A stretch of 64,000 nt of DNA from Ampelocalamus luodianensis (taxonomy: Eukaryota; Streptophyta; Magnoliopsida; Poales; Poaceae). How positions within the stretch are numbered: the stretch's first letter is position 1; each line of letters opens with the position of its first letter. The notes beneath the pieces were generated by a model that searched no databases, was not told the DNA's origin, and worked only from the letters and a program-made list of their open reading frames with translations. A program made the position numbers and the translations under genes. Below, piece after piece: positions 22,161-35,560 of the stretch. The stretch is taken from NCBI GenBank assembly GCA_036346255.1, contig CM070620.1:33167609-33231608 (forward strand), in the 5' to 3' direction.

Positions 22161-24896
22161 CACGGATTAAGCCAAACACCTCGATCCACTCAGGGTTTCT
22201 CTTTCTCCACTTTGGAGATGGCGAGCACCAAACCACTCACAACACACCGGGCATTCTCACAAGCTCCTTAAGAAGATCAACAGACCACGACGCCTCCAAG
22301 CCGTGTAGGTGTCGGTAAACACCAAGAGTAATAAGTCAAGCTATTTGCCTGACTCTCACCACGTGCAACGAATGCACAAGCTCAAGTGGATACGAAATCC
22401 ACCTCTAGATGTAACACATGTAACTAGAGACCTCTCTCCTTGCTCACAAGGTGCAACACATGCAAAATTGAGAGGAGAAGCTCACACTAGCTCAAGAGAG
22501 TGAAATAAGATACCAAAGATTGTCTCTCAACCGGCCAAGGGGGTATTTATAGCCCCCACAACAAAAACTAGCCGTTGGGAGCAGAAATCCCCAAAAATCA
22601 GGATTTACGGTAGTACCGCCGTTGAAACTCCGGTACTACCATTTTTTACTATTCAACGGTCGAACGGGTACATTAATGGCTTAAAACCTAGCCGTTAAAG
22701 ACCTTAGTGTGGTAGTATCGCATTACAAGGGCCGGAACTACCGTTCCGCGATAGTACCTCTCTTCTCAGGCGGTATTACCGCAGTCCAATATCAGCAAAG
22801 ACGACACTTGGTAAAAAGGTCATAACTTTTGACTCCAATGTCGAAATTAAGTGATCTTGGACTCTATTGAAAGCTTATTCAGAGGGTTACACAACCCACC
22901 TAATCATATGATCTCAAACATGATAGATTGATGCAAAAAGCACAATAACTTCATAGGGTCACAACCATGGTCTAAGTCTAAGGAAATAGCAACAAGCAAT
23001 CTTAGACCATGTATACACATGAATCCCAACAATTTCCAAAACATATTTGCAAACTTAGATCATACCACAAGGTGTAGGTACATGGACTTCAACCATTTAC
23101 AAAACACAATTACAAAGTATAGTCACATGCTACAAGGATTAGACGCATGAGCCTCGACTATTTGCAAAATATATTCGTAAATAACAACAGCATGCCATAG
23201 AGAGCTAGAGCAAGCGAGATTGAGCTATCAACACATCATGAGACTCAAGCTACTAGACAAAACCCCTCTTAATAGTACGACAACCTATACTAGCAATCCG
23301 GCCTTCCAAACAACCACTAAGACCGGTAAAGACTAAGAACACATCATTAGCCCTAACTAGTCATACCTTTGCCTTGAGTATCTTCTTGAAGCTTGATGAC
23401 GCACATCTTTACTTCAAGTCTGGGTGATCGTCTTGATATGTATCAACCTATGATGCATCATTTACTTGACCTCCATCAATACATGATGGGTCTTTTCTTA
23501 GCTTGATGATCAAATCATGATCATCTCCTCTTCGAGATCCTGATATGCATCAACACATGATGCATCCTCTTCTTGATCCTTGACTTGATGACGATCAACT
23601 CATGATGCCATCCAAAGTATTCGTCATCCTGGAACATAACCTATTCATCCAACTCAAGAAAAATATTAATCCCACAATGATTAACATTAATTATCAAGAT
23701 ATACATGTATTTAAATGCTTTTGAACAAGTCATTTTTTACAGGTACGGTATTACCGCCATTGATCATGCGGTCATACCGCAATGCGGTAGTTCCGTCAAA
23801 AGAGCACCGGTACTACTGCTCTTCCAGGGGAGCAAACACGCTCCAAAAGGTGTCGTTCTGTAAAAAAAAACGTACCGCTCTTTGTTCGGTCCAACCAAGG
23901 TGCGGTAGTTCTGCTCGATGAACTCCGGTACTATCGTTGTGCGGTAGTTCCGTCAAATGAACTCCGGTACTACCGCCTCCTAGGTCCGACCTGACTAGGT
24001 CACATGATTGGTCGAGACGTTCAGACGGTCTGAACGTTCAAACGAGTACGTTCGGATGGTCCGAACACGTTCACTCGGTAGTACCGCACTACCTTCCTAG
24101 TTATACCGCAGTGGTACCTCCAAGACAACGTCGGTACTACCGACTTTTCCAAAGAAGAACAAAACACTAAAAAGAAGAACAAAACACCAAAAACGAGATC
24201 TCTGGAATAAACATACTGCCATATAATAAACATACCGCCATATAAAACCCGGTACTCACTGCACACCGGTAGTACCGCTTATCAAATGCGGTCGTACTGA
24301 TTTCCCCTGAAATTCTTCCAGAAGCTTATCAAAATGCAAAGCATGACTTCTTTGTCTTGAGCCATGTTGACCTCTTATCACCTTTGTATTTCCTTTTCAT
24401 GTCACCATTCAAACTCCGGGACTAAGCCTTAAAAATATTTTAGCACACACACACTAATCCCATAACATAATTGCAAATAATTGAATATAAAACAATATGA
24501 GTATATATGAACTACACAAGTTTCACATACTCAAAGGATATGTTTCAAAGTAGAGATCCTCAATATATATGGATAAAGAAATATAGATCAATACTAATAA
24601 AACTACAAAGCATAGAGTGAACTCCCCCTAAATGTGTGCATACACGAATGTGTAATAAAAACATATGCACATATTCAAGTTAGACTATTAGTGGAGTTCA
24701 ACCTATATTTTGGATCCGAGGAATGCAACAAAATATAGAAATATGATGTCGAGTGCATACCTCCATGATTTTCACCTTTTCATCCAAATGAGACTAAGTA
24801 ATATCATAGTTAACAAACGAGTTAGTCTCATATATAGATTTGTCATTAATCACCAAAATACTCCATTAACTCATAATGGTGGGTCTAGATTCTTCA
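22160..24896 (-). mobile_element. Second SIRE-like LTR, truncated
   Basis: This is the reverse-complement relative of 3839-7453. It starts on the minus strand at 24896 (TGAAGAATCTAGACCC) and shares the TATA box, the CGGTAGTACCG palindromes, the hairpin array and the leader with the first copy. It stops near 22160, where the other copy continues for a further 400 bp, and abuts the chromovirus fragment. Its R/U5 end is therefore lost. Confidence 0.75.
23385..23640 (-). repeat. Hairpin array, second SIRE-like copy
   Basis: The counterpart of 5471-5762. An exact example is 23545-23565 (ATGCATCA arms, 5-base loop). CCATCA-type and TGATGA-type units nearby are partly decayed. Confidence 0.7.
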
Positions 24897-26292
24897 GCGA
24901 CTTTAACCCGAAGCGGTGGCGAAGAGGTGGACGAGGGTAGCTCGACCTGAGCAAAAGAAGATGCAATGAAATGCCGGGAAACCTCAAGGGGGCTAAGAAG
25001 ATGGTGCCATAGCACAGGATTGGGAAATGCCTCACTATGCCAGAGGTGGAGACGAAAGGGGCGCTTGTGGCCAGAAATAGGGAAACACCAAAATTCCGAG
25101 GTTCCTGTGGATGAAATCTAAAAATAGATGAGGGGAACACTTCCTCGTGCTTTGGAACGCAAGCTAACGTGGCTAGGAGAGGGAATGGCTCACCAAAGAG
25201 GAAGGGGACACGATGGTGGCATTCGGTGCACGACCTCCGGCTCGAGGACGACCTCCTTGTTTTGGGCTCTACAGACGAAAGAAAAAGCTCACATTAGTGA
25301 GGATGGACGCGGCGATGAAGGGTGAAGACGAGGGACACATCTCCGAGAAGCTTACTCGAGTGAGTTGCCAGAGCTTGCCTCCTTTCCCTCAGTCACCGAG
25401 AGGGAAAGTGAGAGCTAGAGAGAGGATGAGGGCGAGTTATAGCGGAGGAACGGTCGTCAAGGAGGCGGCGTCAACGGGCGAGTCTCCTGGATGGGTCACG
25501 AGGGCGGTCGATTGACGAGTAATCGCGCATGGATGAAGAAGCTCTGGCGCACGCTCCGCGTGGTGTGCGAGTGCTGAGCACCCATCAGCGAGGTTGAAGA
25601 CAACCTAACGAGTGGGCTAGAGAGTCAGTGACGAAGAGTGGCTCTGGTCGAAGTGTGGTTTGGGTCGGTGGGTTAAGTGGGTTGAGTCTAGTCAAGTGGT
25701 TCGATCAGAGCTGGTTCGAGTCGGATGCAGCTGGTTCGGTCGGTTGGGTTAATAGGTTGAGTCGAGTCCGGTCAAAGTGGTTGGGTTGGGTTTGGTCAAA
25801 CCAAGTCACACAGTTGACTCAATTAAATTCAAACTCTCGTACTTTGATCGGTGCTTTAAAAATAGCAATTAAATTTAGAAAATTCTGAAATTTTCTAGAG
25901 GTGCTCTTGGGATGACCAAGTACACAAGCAAATTTTAATACCTCATTGTTCATGTTTTAATTTTCTTTATTTAAAACATTTTAAAAAAGGCCTTATGAAA
26001 TGTGTTTGAATTTTCTCAGGGTCTAGTTGGTTTCTAAAATTTTGGGAAATTCATATTTATTCCTGATAAATATTCTAATGTTTAATTAAATTATTTCCTA
26101 GAGGTCTTCTCAAGCATTATTTCTAATTTTGCTTGAAGCTTCGATTTGAGTTATAAGTTTTACTTTGGTTTGAACTTTTTCTAATGCAACAAATTGTGCA
26201 TATTCTCCAGAAATCCTATGCATGCTCAAAAGTTTTAAAAAGTTCTCATTTTCATACATTTGAAATACAAACCAAAAATTTAGGATGTTACA
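24897..26292 (-). other. U3 side of LTR F
   Basis: A GC-rich part (24900-25600) and a GGTTGGGTCGAGTC-type repeat stretch (25650-25800) are followed by the AT-rich LTR start, homologous to the A and G LTR starts. The small frames here have no recognisable product. Confidence 0.5.
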
Positions 26293-26354
26293 GCTTCTCC
26301 CTTGTTCTTCTTCATCTATCCGCTTTGCTACTAGTGCCACTGTCCTCCACCGGC

Positions 26355-26361
26355 TATAAAA
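26355..26361 (+). promoter_or_regulatory. TATA box of LTR J
   Basis: TATAAAA is followed about 30 bp downstream by CACCATCTTCATCC, a pyrimidine-rich start-like context. Confidence 0.5.
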
Positions 26362-27130
26362 GCCTGAGCCAGCGCACCATCTTCATCCACGACCTCAAAC
26401 CAACACCAACACCACATTCCTTCTTCTCCAAAGCCAACCATCGTCGCTAATTGTCGTTGTACCCGAGAAACAGATAAAAAGCCCCCTTCTTCAATTCGCG
26501 CCACTGTCCACGCATTCGTCAAATTGACCCCACCATGAGCTTCGCCTCACCATCGAGAACTCATCCCCTAGCTCCAAGCCCATCCCCGCCGACCCTAGCT
26601 CGCCGTCACCGTGCGCCATGGCTCCACCGCCCATGGCTCACGCTGCCACGTCGCCTTAGGTCCCCCCAAGACCAGCCACTACCACTGTCAGAATCCCCTT
26701 GGCCCGCTGGTGCTCAAGCACCAACCGCCTTGGCCGGAGCTTGGTCGAAGCCTGCGCCATTCCCCTACCTCAGTCGTGTGCCACTGTCACCGTGAGCCCA
26801 CCCCAAACCACCTCTAGCCTAGCTTGAGCCCAAAAATGGAACCCCATGCTACGCCGATGCTCCCCACACCTTCCATTGTCGTCGCCAGTGAAATCACCAC
26901 CGCCGCCACATTTCTTGCTCGGTTGCCATAGTAGCAAGCTCTAGCTCGCTTAAAATGAGCTGGGCCGCCAAAGCCAGCCCGAGTAGCTTTGGGCTTGACA
27001 AAGCCAAATGAGCCGGCCCAATGGAATCTCTACAGTGCAAGCCTAACACAAGTCATCGAGGCCCGATACTATGCAGCCCAACCGTAAATAGCCCAACCCA
27101 TTACTATTCATCAAACCCAACCCGTCATGC

Positions 27131-27231
27131 ATAGTGTTGATGCAACACTATTCACTAAACCTGATAGTACTAAATCTAGTACTATTATACCCAAACCTGA
27201 TAATGAATAGTACTAAACCTAGTACTATTCA
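27131..27231 (+). repeat. Three hairpins in LTR J
   Basis: 27131-27151 has arms ATAGTGTTG/CAACACTAT with a 3-base loop. 27164-27185 has arms ATAGTAC/GTACTAT with an 8-base loop. 27204-27231 has arms TGAATAGTAC/GTACTATTCA with an 8-base loop. The last two share the loop pattern TAAA(T/C)CTA. Confidence 0.85.
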
Positions 27232-28818
27232 CTCGAACCCGACGCTATTCATCCCAGACCCAATAAGACATTACATATCCATTTTGACCGTTTCGAACCT
27301 GTGAATCCCAATTTCAACTCTGCTTAGCAAAATCAAGCACCCAATAAATCCCAACCACCCCGCCACATTTCTCTTCAATTCTTTCAAAATTTATTTAATT
27401 CATGTTGTTCCCAGCTTGCCTCTTGTTGAACCCGAATTTATTTATTTGATTCTCTTCCACGTTAGAACCCAAATTTGTTGATCAAGCAATAGAAGGAGTC
27501 GATTAAGACAGGAGAGGTAAATCCAGTCACGGATTGTGGATATGGAGGCAAGTTGTATCCATTTGATCATTTTGAGCCTATATTTTATGTACTTTTACTA
27601 TTACTTTCACTATCATATTTATGCCAATTACTTTAATATTGAAATAATAATTTTGAATGCCATAATGAGTAGATAAATCCCAACACCCCACATACACAAC
27701 CTCCTATTCTTTGTAGGCCATATTCACCTTGACAAGGTTAAGTTGCATAAAATATTAAAAAAATGTTTGGCAATGTCACACAATGTGTTTATAAATTCTG
27801 GAAAAGAGTATTGGCTATCCGCCAATAGCTTTGGTGAAGAGTTGAGGGTTGAGACCAAGAGGATGGACAACCTAAAATACTTGACAAAAGTGAGTCAAAT
27901 ATGAGACAAGCAGGTGGACAGCCACAAGTTGGTGTTGGTTCATTTCCTCACTGTAGACAGGTAAGAACAAGAACCTTGTGCTAAATAACGACACAAAACA
28001 CGCTCAACCACAAGTTTGGTATATCCAACTTGGCTTAGTATACTGCTCTTCTAATTGAATATCTATAGAATGTCAATTGATCTTATGGTATAGAGCAGTC
28101 GTGGATTAGGGGTGAGTTAGGAGTATAATTAATGGTATTCGGATATTGCATGACAGTATGAGTATGAGGTATCTTGTGGGTAAAGTTGGACAACTCTGTA
28201 GAGTATAATTAATGGTATTTGGATGCACCGTTCTTCCGGTTAATGAAGCTGTGTTCATGGGTGATTCCAATATATGATGCATAAGTAGAGATTTTGATAT
28301 GTTAAGATGGTAATTGCAATTGTTGAGTAAATCACTGTTGTTATATTAGTATGATTTTACTATTTTAAAGGCAAACTGTTCAAACTCAAATGTTGTATCC
28401 ACATTACCTAATATGGTAAACCTTTAATAATCAATTGAACTCCTAGCATGTAGTTAAATAGCTTTCCTATATGGCTTGTCGAGTACGTTGTGTACTCAAT
28501 CTTGCTAAATTCTCATCGGAAGGTCTATCAAAGGATTGATGGACACTTTAGAGATCGTGTTAGGGTTGCAACCGCACTCAAGCTTTCCTGTGGAGGCTAT
28601 TTGGTTCTTCTGATTATAACTTAAAGCTTTGGGCTTGAGATGTCCATTTTGTTGCTACAAAATATCTGTTAGGCCATAATTCAATCAAATTAATGCTTTT
28701 TAAATGTTCGTAAGCAAGTTTGGGCCCATTCTGATATGCAATCAAAAACCTAGGTGATTGCACAAACCGGGTTTACCCTATTTGAAAAATGTGGTCGTTT
28801 CACTTATTGTGGCGCCCC

Positions 28819-28846
28819 GTGTCATTACCCTAGAGGGTAATCACAC
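28819..28846. repeat. 12-bp-stem hairpin near the LTR K end
   Basis: GTGT and ATTACCCT pair with AGGGTAAT and ACAC, with a 2-base loop and one C-C mismatch. A longer imperfect inverted repeat, GGCATAC..TTACTATTCG against CGATGAATAGTATGCC, follows at 28851-28911. Confidence 0.8.
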
Positions 28847-29173
28847 TTAGGCATACGGATTACTATTCGTTTGCCCGGTAGGACACCGCTTCGATGAATA
28901 GTATGCCTTACCAAAGTCAACGCAGCAGAACAATAAGATAGAAACTATACTCTTTATTACAGCAGTAGCCACGCAAGGCCATAATCTTTCTTACAAGTAG
29001 TAATTTATAACTACAAAATAGGACTACATCCCCTCGCTTGCCTGCCATGCTCCACTAGTTGTCTACTCGTCCCACGCGCCGAATATGGTGTCCACCTCGC
29101 CCTGCTCCTCGTAGTAAGTGCCTTCGTCTCCTGCGATCTCACCAGCACCTGCGTGTCCTTCGTCCCACTCGGG

Positions 29174-29178
29174 ACAGT
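29174..29178. other. Target-site duplication of element A, left copy
   Basis: ACAGT directly before the LTR; the identical ACAGT is at 44310-44314. Confidence 0.9.
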
Positions 29179-32100
29179 TGTGAGACCCCGGTTTATTAAA
29201 CTTGTAATACTTAACCTTCCTCTGGTTCTAGTATCACAAATAGAATAATCCGCGTCTCGATGAATATGTGCCTCCCAGAACAAGCAGCACACATACATCA
29301 TATCCAAGCATGCATCAATTCCATACAACAGATTATAACAAGTCTACCAAAAGACATACATAATATAAGTTATTACAACACAAATGACCACCCAAATGAC
29401 ATAAGTACCAAAAGTAACAATGAAGCAAAGTTGCCATAAGATGGCTTGAACCAAAAGACGACCGGTTAGCCACATAACACCACAGGGCAGCCGACCGGGC
29501 CGCCAAGCTAATCATCCCGTAAAGCGCCACAAAGACACAACTCACAAAAGTGAGGTCCATCGGACTCACTATCATCCTCTGCACAACACAAGCAATGCGG
29601 TGAGTACAAAAATGTACTCATAAGACTTACGAGTAGCAAGCCTATACATAGCTACATGAAAGTTTGTATTCAAAGGAATGTGGTTATATGGTTCTTTGGG
29701 CGCATAAAGCAAGTTTCATTTGCAATATTGTAATAGATTGAACAATGATTTGTAAAATCTGTTTTAAGCATTTAAATAACAGCGAGTAAACATAAGTAAC
29801 AAGTATCCACCTAGAAGTGACTTTCCCAAAAGTCACCACAACATAGTATGAATCACGATTCATACCACCCAACAAGTTTTAATTTTTAAAATGGTTGTAG
29901 TCTAACTCTTGAAAAGCTTATCCAAGCGTGTCCATAACCTAGGGCGAGGCTATTCGAATAGTTTTAATCCTGCGAGGGTGTACCAATGTACCCACACTTG
30001 GGCCAGTCTTTTTGCCAAGCTATTAAGCACACTTCCTTTGGTATGCAAGACGGCTAAGTCCTCTGAACCCTTTCCAATGGAATATGCTAATCAAGAGACG
30101 CACGTATGGGGTTAATCCTTAGTGATCTGCCGACGAAATATGGATCACAAGGACCCATACGTGGAGCAAGATACACCGCCTCGTGGTGTTCTCCTCCTAC
30201 AAGCGTGTCCATGTTGCATATAATCAAATATGCAACCCACCACGCGACTCATTAATTAACACACCAAAGTACTCGGCTAAGAGAGGTCCCATATCCCTCT
30301 AGTGTGGTTAGCACGCACGAATGCTCGGATAATGAGATACTCACAAGTAGTTCGGTCCTTAATTGACCGGCACCATTCCAATCACACCCAAAGATCACAC
30401 CATCTTACCATTGTGCCCAAGTCTAAATTGTTTTCATTTTCAGTTTTAGTTTTGCAATTTAGGCAAAGCACAAGTGAAATGTACACATAGTAATAGTTTG
30501 TGTGATCAAAGTTATCGACGAGTCGATAGCGCCCATTTCTCCGATAGCTAAGCATGGCTAAGCATAATGACACGTAAACTACTAAGTGACAAGGGTCCAT
30601 CCATCGAACCCAAAATCACGACAAGTAACCTAGGCTTCAGTGGTAGAGGAATAAACATTTCCTCACGATAATGCATCTAGTAGGCCAACTACAGACAATA
30701 GTTTAAAACAACATAGCAATGCATACATAGAATTTGCAAACAATATATTAGACTTTGAAAATAGTAGGAACAATATGATCAAATGAATGCTACATCCGCT
30801 TGCACGGTGAAGTCACGAGATCGATGGTTCTGTGGCTCAATATCGATAATAATATTATCTTGGAACCCTAGCGAAAAGGCGATAAGCAAATAAGAGCGAA
30901 GAACACCAAATAAATTTCAACGACAAAACACATCCAAAACTAATAAAATCTACACAACAGCTAGGGAATGGTCTAAGACAATGACGGGAACACGAATTAT
31001 GCAATTTGAACTAAGCACGCAAAAGATATGAGCAAAATGCTCTTTCTCAGCCTTATAGCAATATCATTAATAATTAATACTGTTCATGGCGAAATTTTCT
31101 AGAATGACCTAGGGTCTGAGATTTTTATAATAGGTAGATTATGACATCCTAATAACAACAAAGTTGGATTTACTAATTTTGGAGTTATACACATTTACTT
31201 ATGATTTTTCTAAGTTGTAAATCTAATACAAATCATTTTACAGAATTATGAACATGCTCAAATCCTATTTTATATGAAATTATACTAACAGACGAATTTA
31301 ACAAAATTGGTTTTACACAATTTGGATTTATCTGAGAAAAGATATGCATTTTCAAGATTAAAACTATTTGGAATATTCAAAATGACAAATCGAGTTATTC
31401 CTAGTTACACAATTTTCTGCTACTCCAACATGATTAATTCCATTTTTATAATAAACTAAAGTGACAACATAATTTATTACCGTTGGAATTATCTAAAAAG
31501 CAGTTAAAATGAATTAGTTATGAGTTTCTAAAGTTTTTACATCATTTTGGTTGATAAACAAATACTTACGAAATACAAAACAACCCAAATAAAAGAAAGC
31601 AGCGTGGACAACTCCCAACCCTTGATCTAAAATCCTCGGCTCACGCGTCTGAAAGCAGCGCCGCGCGCCGAATCGAATCGGAGCCACCGTTGGATCAAGA
31701 TCCAACGGCTCACGAGTGTATGCATCGGGCGGTGCGGTTGCTTGGGCCAATCGGCCGCAGTCTGCGAGATGGGCGGTCGAGCGCACCAACGGTCGGAAGG
31801 TCCGTTGCATACCGACCTCGGCGTTGATCACAAGATCGGCGGTCGAGAATGATCAAGGCATCGGAGAGTCCGAATGCACTCACGATCGGGCGCAGATCTA
31901 AAAATGAGCGGTAGATATTGAGCGGTTCAAAGGAAGATGCGGACACGTGGGACCGCATGTCGGTGACTTGAGTCACCCACGCGCTGGTTTAACCCACGTG
32001 CCTGATGCTGGGCCCACTTGTCGGCCCGAGAGTGGCGGTTAGGGCGATTAAAGCTTCTAATGATTACCATTAACTAGGCACTAATGAATACTGGAATTTG

Positions 32101-34193
32101 ATTTTAATCCCTCGGGCCAAGTCGACGACCAGGGTAAATTCGAAACGGCGATTAAATGCCGACACATTCAATTAACCAATGATTAATCTTAATGATGTCG
32201 AACGATGCGGATTGAACGGAGTGATTTAAGGATATTGGGCCCATTTGGTCGGTGGCTCAGCGACAATGATTAAGACATAATTAATAACTAATGATTAGCA
32301 ATTAATGTGTCCTAATAAGTGGCGAAACGGGAGGCTGCTGTCAAGCAAAACCGAGTGATTTCAACGGCAAATCGCCGGCGACAGCATGCGCGCGCGGCGC
32401 CACCAGAACCAAAATGGATTCGCAATAGCACTACGAATCTAATGGTAGCATTCTCGCCGGTGAGGACTAGAACGCCGGCTAGCGGAAAATGAAAGAGGAG
32501 CTTACGGCTAAACACGAAAGCGACAAAGTGCTCATTGCGGACCTAGGATGCGGGTGCGAGCTTCTAAGGACTAATAAGAAGCTACCTTAGTGACAAGAAG
32601 CTTCAAAGATGGCGGAGATGCTTGATCACGGTGAAAGCTCATGGGACCGAAGAAGAAAGATTGAAAGCGACACCACGAGCCAAATGAGTGATACCAAAGC
32701 ATCAATATAGCTTCATAATGATTCCACGAAGCTACATGAGCAAGTAATTGGAAAATAGAGCACTCACACAGTGAGGAAGAAGATGACCAATTTAGCCGAA
32801 TTTGAACAAACCCCAAATTGGACAATTCACGAGAATCAAATCCAAAATTAAGTGAGGGAAATGTTCAAGGAAGTAAATAGATAAGGTTAGGGCAAAGAAG
32901 CGTGAAGGAGGACCACTGGAACACCAAGAACACCAATGGAGCTCCACGGGTCAACAATGGCGATTTGCCATTTTGAGGTGTTAAGCTCCAATACGGAGAA
33001 TGAAGCTTGGTGGTGGTCTAAAGAGATACTAGGAAGCATTGAGAGTGCTTATAAAGCCATGAGGGCATTAGGGTTTGCACCACACCTCTTTGGGTGGCAA
33101 TACACGAGCACAATGCGCGGCCAGACATGGAAAAGATAATAGGCGGTGCAATAGGGCATGGCATGGCGAATGTGTCTCCCGACCCATAATGTCGACTAGG
33201 GCGTGCCGTAGGGAGCATGAAATGACATCTCCATGCCTTGCACTGTTTTCACGGCGGGAGGTTGAAGATGACCAGCGCAAAAGCTCGGGCGATTGAGCCC
33301 CACGATCATAAATCGGACGGCTACTGGCGCCACGCCTCGGGCTTTAAAACACAACGGAAAGGTTAGAGCCTAGGATTAGAAGCGAGCGGCTCGAGATAGC
33401 CCCACGTCGCAAACGCGGTTTACAACGAAGGACGCGGGCGTTGGATCTTAATCCAGCGGCTCGATTCAAGAATACAGCGGGGTCCGAAGGTTTCGGTGCA
33501 TCTCGACGGTTGGATGGAGATCTAACGGTTGACATTCAAACTTGCAGCGGAAAGTCAGAAGTCTTACAGCGCGCGGGCCGTGCGATTTAGATCCAACGGT
33601 TGAGATCAGCGCGTTTTAAAGAGAGGCTCGGTGCGATTAGTTGGCTGGACCGAAACAATTGGCTCGAGCCCTAGTCGACTCGAACCCAAGTAACGAGTAA
33701 AACCAAGTTTGACTTTGAAATAAACAGAGACTTTGAATGATTTATTTGAGGTAGCAAATTAACTCAAAAATTATGAAATTTTACGGAGCTCGCTAACTCA
33801 GATATTAACCTTGAGTAAAATTTCAGAGGTTTTATACTGTGAATAAATCTCCAAAAATTCTGCAAGGCTCTGTTTTAATGTTTGGTGAGAGTCAAACGAG
33901 TTTGTTGCCTCTAAAAATATTCAAACAATTTCTAAAAATTGTGAAATTTTTCAGAGGGGTCACATACCATCACAGAGACTTAGGAAAAAAAAATATTTCC
34001 AGAGGATGATCACAAACTTTGACAAGATTGTTTTTGGAATATCGAGATTTGGATCAACTAGACTTGTGACAATGTATTTCCATAATCCCTTGCACAAGAA
34101 TTGTTTGGCTGTGAAATACATGATGTAAGAAAAGTTTTAATTTCTACTGATTTTCTTACATTTGAAACACAAGCCCAAGATTGGGATGTTACA
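29179..34193 (-). repeat. 3' LTR of element A (5015 bp)
   Basis: Runs from TGTAACATCCCAATC (minus strand, 34193) to the ..GGGGTCTCACA end at 29179. It is colinear with 39253-44309. Differences are mostly small indels in GC-rich stretches (31620-32500, 33150-33700). A weak TATA-like TTTATAAG lies at 33049-33056. The frames inside are not conserved as proteins. Confidence 0.92.
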
Positions 34194-34206
34194 AAACCTC
34201 CCCCTT
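34194..34206 (-). other. Polypurine tract of element A
   Basis: On the minus strand AAGGGGGAGGTTT lies directly before the 3' LTR. Confidence 0.85.
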
Positions 34207-34214
34207 ACAAGAAT

Positions 34215-35560
34215 CTGCTTGAGATTACATTTACTCGGAGAAGAAGGATGGGTAATCGCACGAAGGCGATCCTCGCGCTCCCAAGTTGCCTCATCTTCAG
34301 AATGGTTTGACCACTGAACCTTAAGGAACTTGATGACACGGTTCCTTGTCCTTCATTCAGATTCTTGAGAATCTGAGCAGGATGCTCATGATAGGTCAAA
34401 TTTTCTTGCACATCGAGATTTTCCAACGGAGTTTCCTCGGTTTGGAACACGGAGGCACTTCTTCAAGTGTGACACATGGAACACGTCGTGCACACCCTCA
34501 AGTGAAGCGGCAACTCCAATCAGTATGCTGCGGCTCCAATCTTCTCGATGATGCGATAAGGCCCAACATATCGGGAGCTAACGCCCTTGATGCCAAAACG
34601 ATGGCCTTTCAAGGGTGAGACCTTGAGATAAACAAAGTCATTGGGCTCAAAGCTCAACTCCGACAACGACGATCCGCGCAGCTCTTTTGCACGGTGGGCC
34701 GCGCGCAAATGCTCACGAATCAGTGAACTTGGCTTCGGCCTCATCGATGGAATCGCCCAAGAACCGGCGCTCACCGTTTCCGACCAGTTCAATGGGGTCC
34801 TACACTTCCTCCCATACAAAGCCTCAAGCGGTGCCATGCCAAGACTAGCTTGGAAACTATTGTTGTGGAGAACTCGCAAGCGGTAAGCACTTCTCCCACT
34901 TCTTCCCATAGGAAAGAACACGAGCACGGAGCATATCTTCCAACACTTGGTTGACTCTCTCGTCGACCATCGGTTTGAGGATGATAAGTCGAATCGAAGA
35001 AAGCGTGTACCCATCGCCTTTTGCGATTATGCCAAAAGCGAGAGGTAAAGGAACCACGATCGACACAATCGTTCGTGGCACACCATGCAAACATACAATG
35101 CGAGACACATAGAGATCCGCCACCGACTAACAGCGAGATTGATGCGCCTTGGCGAGAAAATGTGCCACCTTCGTCAATCGATCAATGACAACCCGATAGC
35201 ATCCTTCCCGGAAGAATGCAGGCGGGCCGGTGATGAAATCCATACCAACGGAATCCCACTTCCACTCAGTGCGGCAAAGGCTGAAGAAGGCCTGCTGGAC
35301 GCTGATGTTCGGCCTTGACACGACAGCATCACGTCGCACTCGGCAACGAACCTGGCGATCTCGCGCTTCATGCGAGTCCACCAGAATCTCTGTCGAAGAT
35401 CTTGATACATCTTGGCAGCTCGGGATGGATAGACAAAGGGAGTCATGGGCCTCGCGGAGAATCAAATCCCGCAATTCCATGACCTTGGAACCACCAAGCG
35501 CTGTCCAAACCGCACAACACCGTGCTCATCCTCGAAAAAGCACTTAGCTGTCCCATTCTT
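34215..35560 (-). pseudogene. Integrase region of element A
   Basis: Read on the minus strand in several frames, it encodes the integrase core blocks G-M-D-F-I-T-G-x-P and Y-R-V-V-I-D-R-L-T-K-V-A-H-F (first catalytic Asp), V-C-L-H-G-V-P-R-T-I-V-S, and H-P-Q-T-D-G. Then come R-Y-V-G-P-Y-R-I-I-E-K-I-G-A-A-A-Y, typical of the domain after the core in chromoviruses, and an E-D-E-A-T-W-E-like terminal block near 34240-34300. The longest intact pieces are 35014-34520 and 35480-35127. At least six frame changes occur, each explained by one or two missing or added bases, often next to CG. The HHCC zinc-binding part is fragmentary. Confidence 0.8.

Larger units (their letters stand above)
18358..26292 (-). 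mobile_element. Solo LTR F, related to the LTRs of element A, with nested insertions
   Basis: On the minus strand it begins TGTAACATCCTAAAT at 26292 and ends at 18358. Both ends are homologous to the element A LTR, for example the CTTGTAATGCTTAAC block at 18382 against CTTGTAATACTTAAC in A. The 5-bp flanks GCTTC at 18353-18357 and 26293-26297 are identical, a clear target duplication. Its own sequence (about 18358-21480 and 24897-26292) sums to roughly 4.5 kb; the rest is nested. There is no internal coding region, so it is a solo LTR. Confidence 0.82.
18237..28802 (+). mobile_element. LTR J, probably solo, split by LTR F
   Basis: The outer parts (18237-18357 and 26298-28802) read as one plus-strand LTR of about 2.6 kb once F is removed. 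It has a TATA box and pyrimidine-rich GC leader at 26350-26800, AT-rich body blocks like those of LTR E (a GATCATTTTGA segment near 27570), a GTACTCAAT segment near 28493, and an end GGTCGTTTCA at 28793-28802. Possible duplications CTTAT(T) lie at 18232 and at 28803. The left end (TGAAG) is my weakest assignment. The proline-rich frames at 26535-26817 are leader sequence, not genes. Confidence 0.5.
28808..29178 (-). mobile_element. LTR K, left part (3' end of a minus-strand LTR)
   Basis: On the minus strand this ends GGGCGCCACA. It carries a leader-like segment ending in poly-T/AT blocks and is cut at 29178 by element A. The right part resumes after the duplication at 44315. It is short and weakly bounded; I infer an LTR from the TG..CA-type end and the GTACTCAACC segment on the far side of A. 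Confidence 0.4.

Noticed and set aside
26535..26817. Proline-rich frames downstream of a TATA box, suggesting a small gene
   Set aside because: Position and composition match the leader of LTR J. No conserved domain, and the downstream blocks are LTR-like.
29011..29328. 105-codon minus-strand frame across the left end of element A
   Set aside because: Spans the insertion junction between LTR K and LTR A; half of it recurs at 39187-39405 as LTR sequence.
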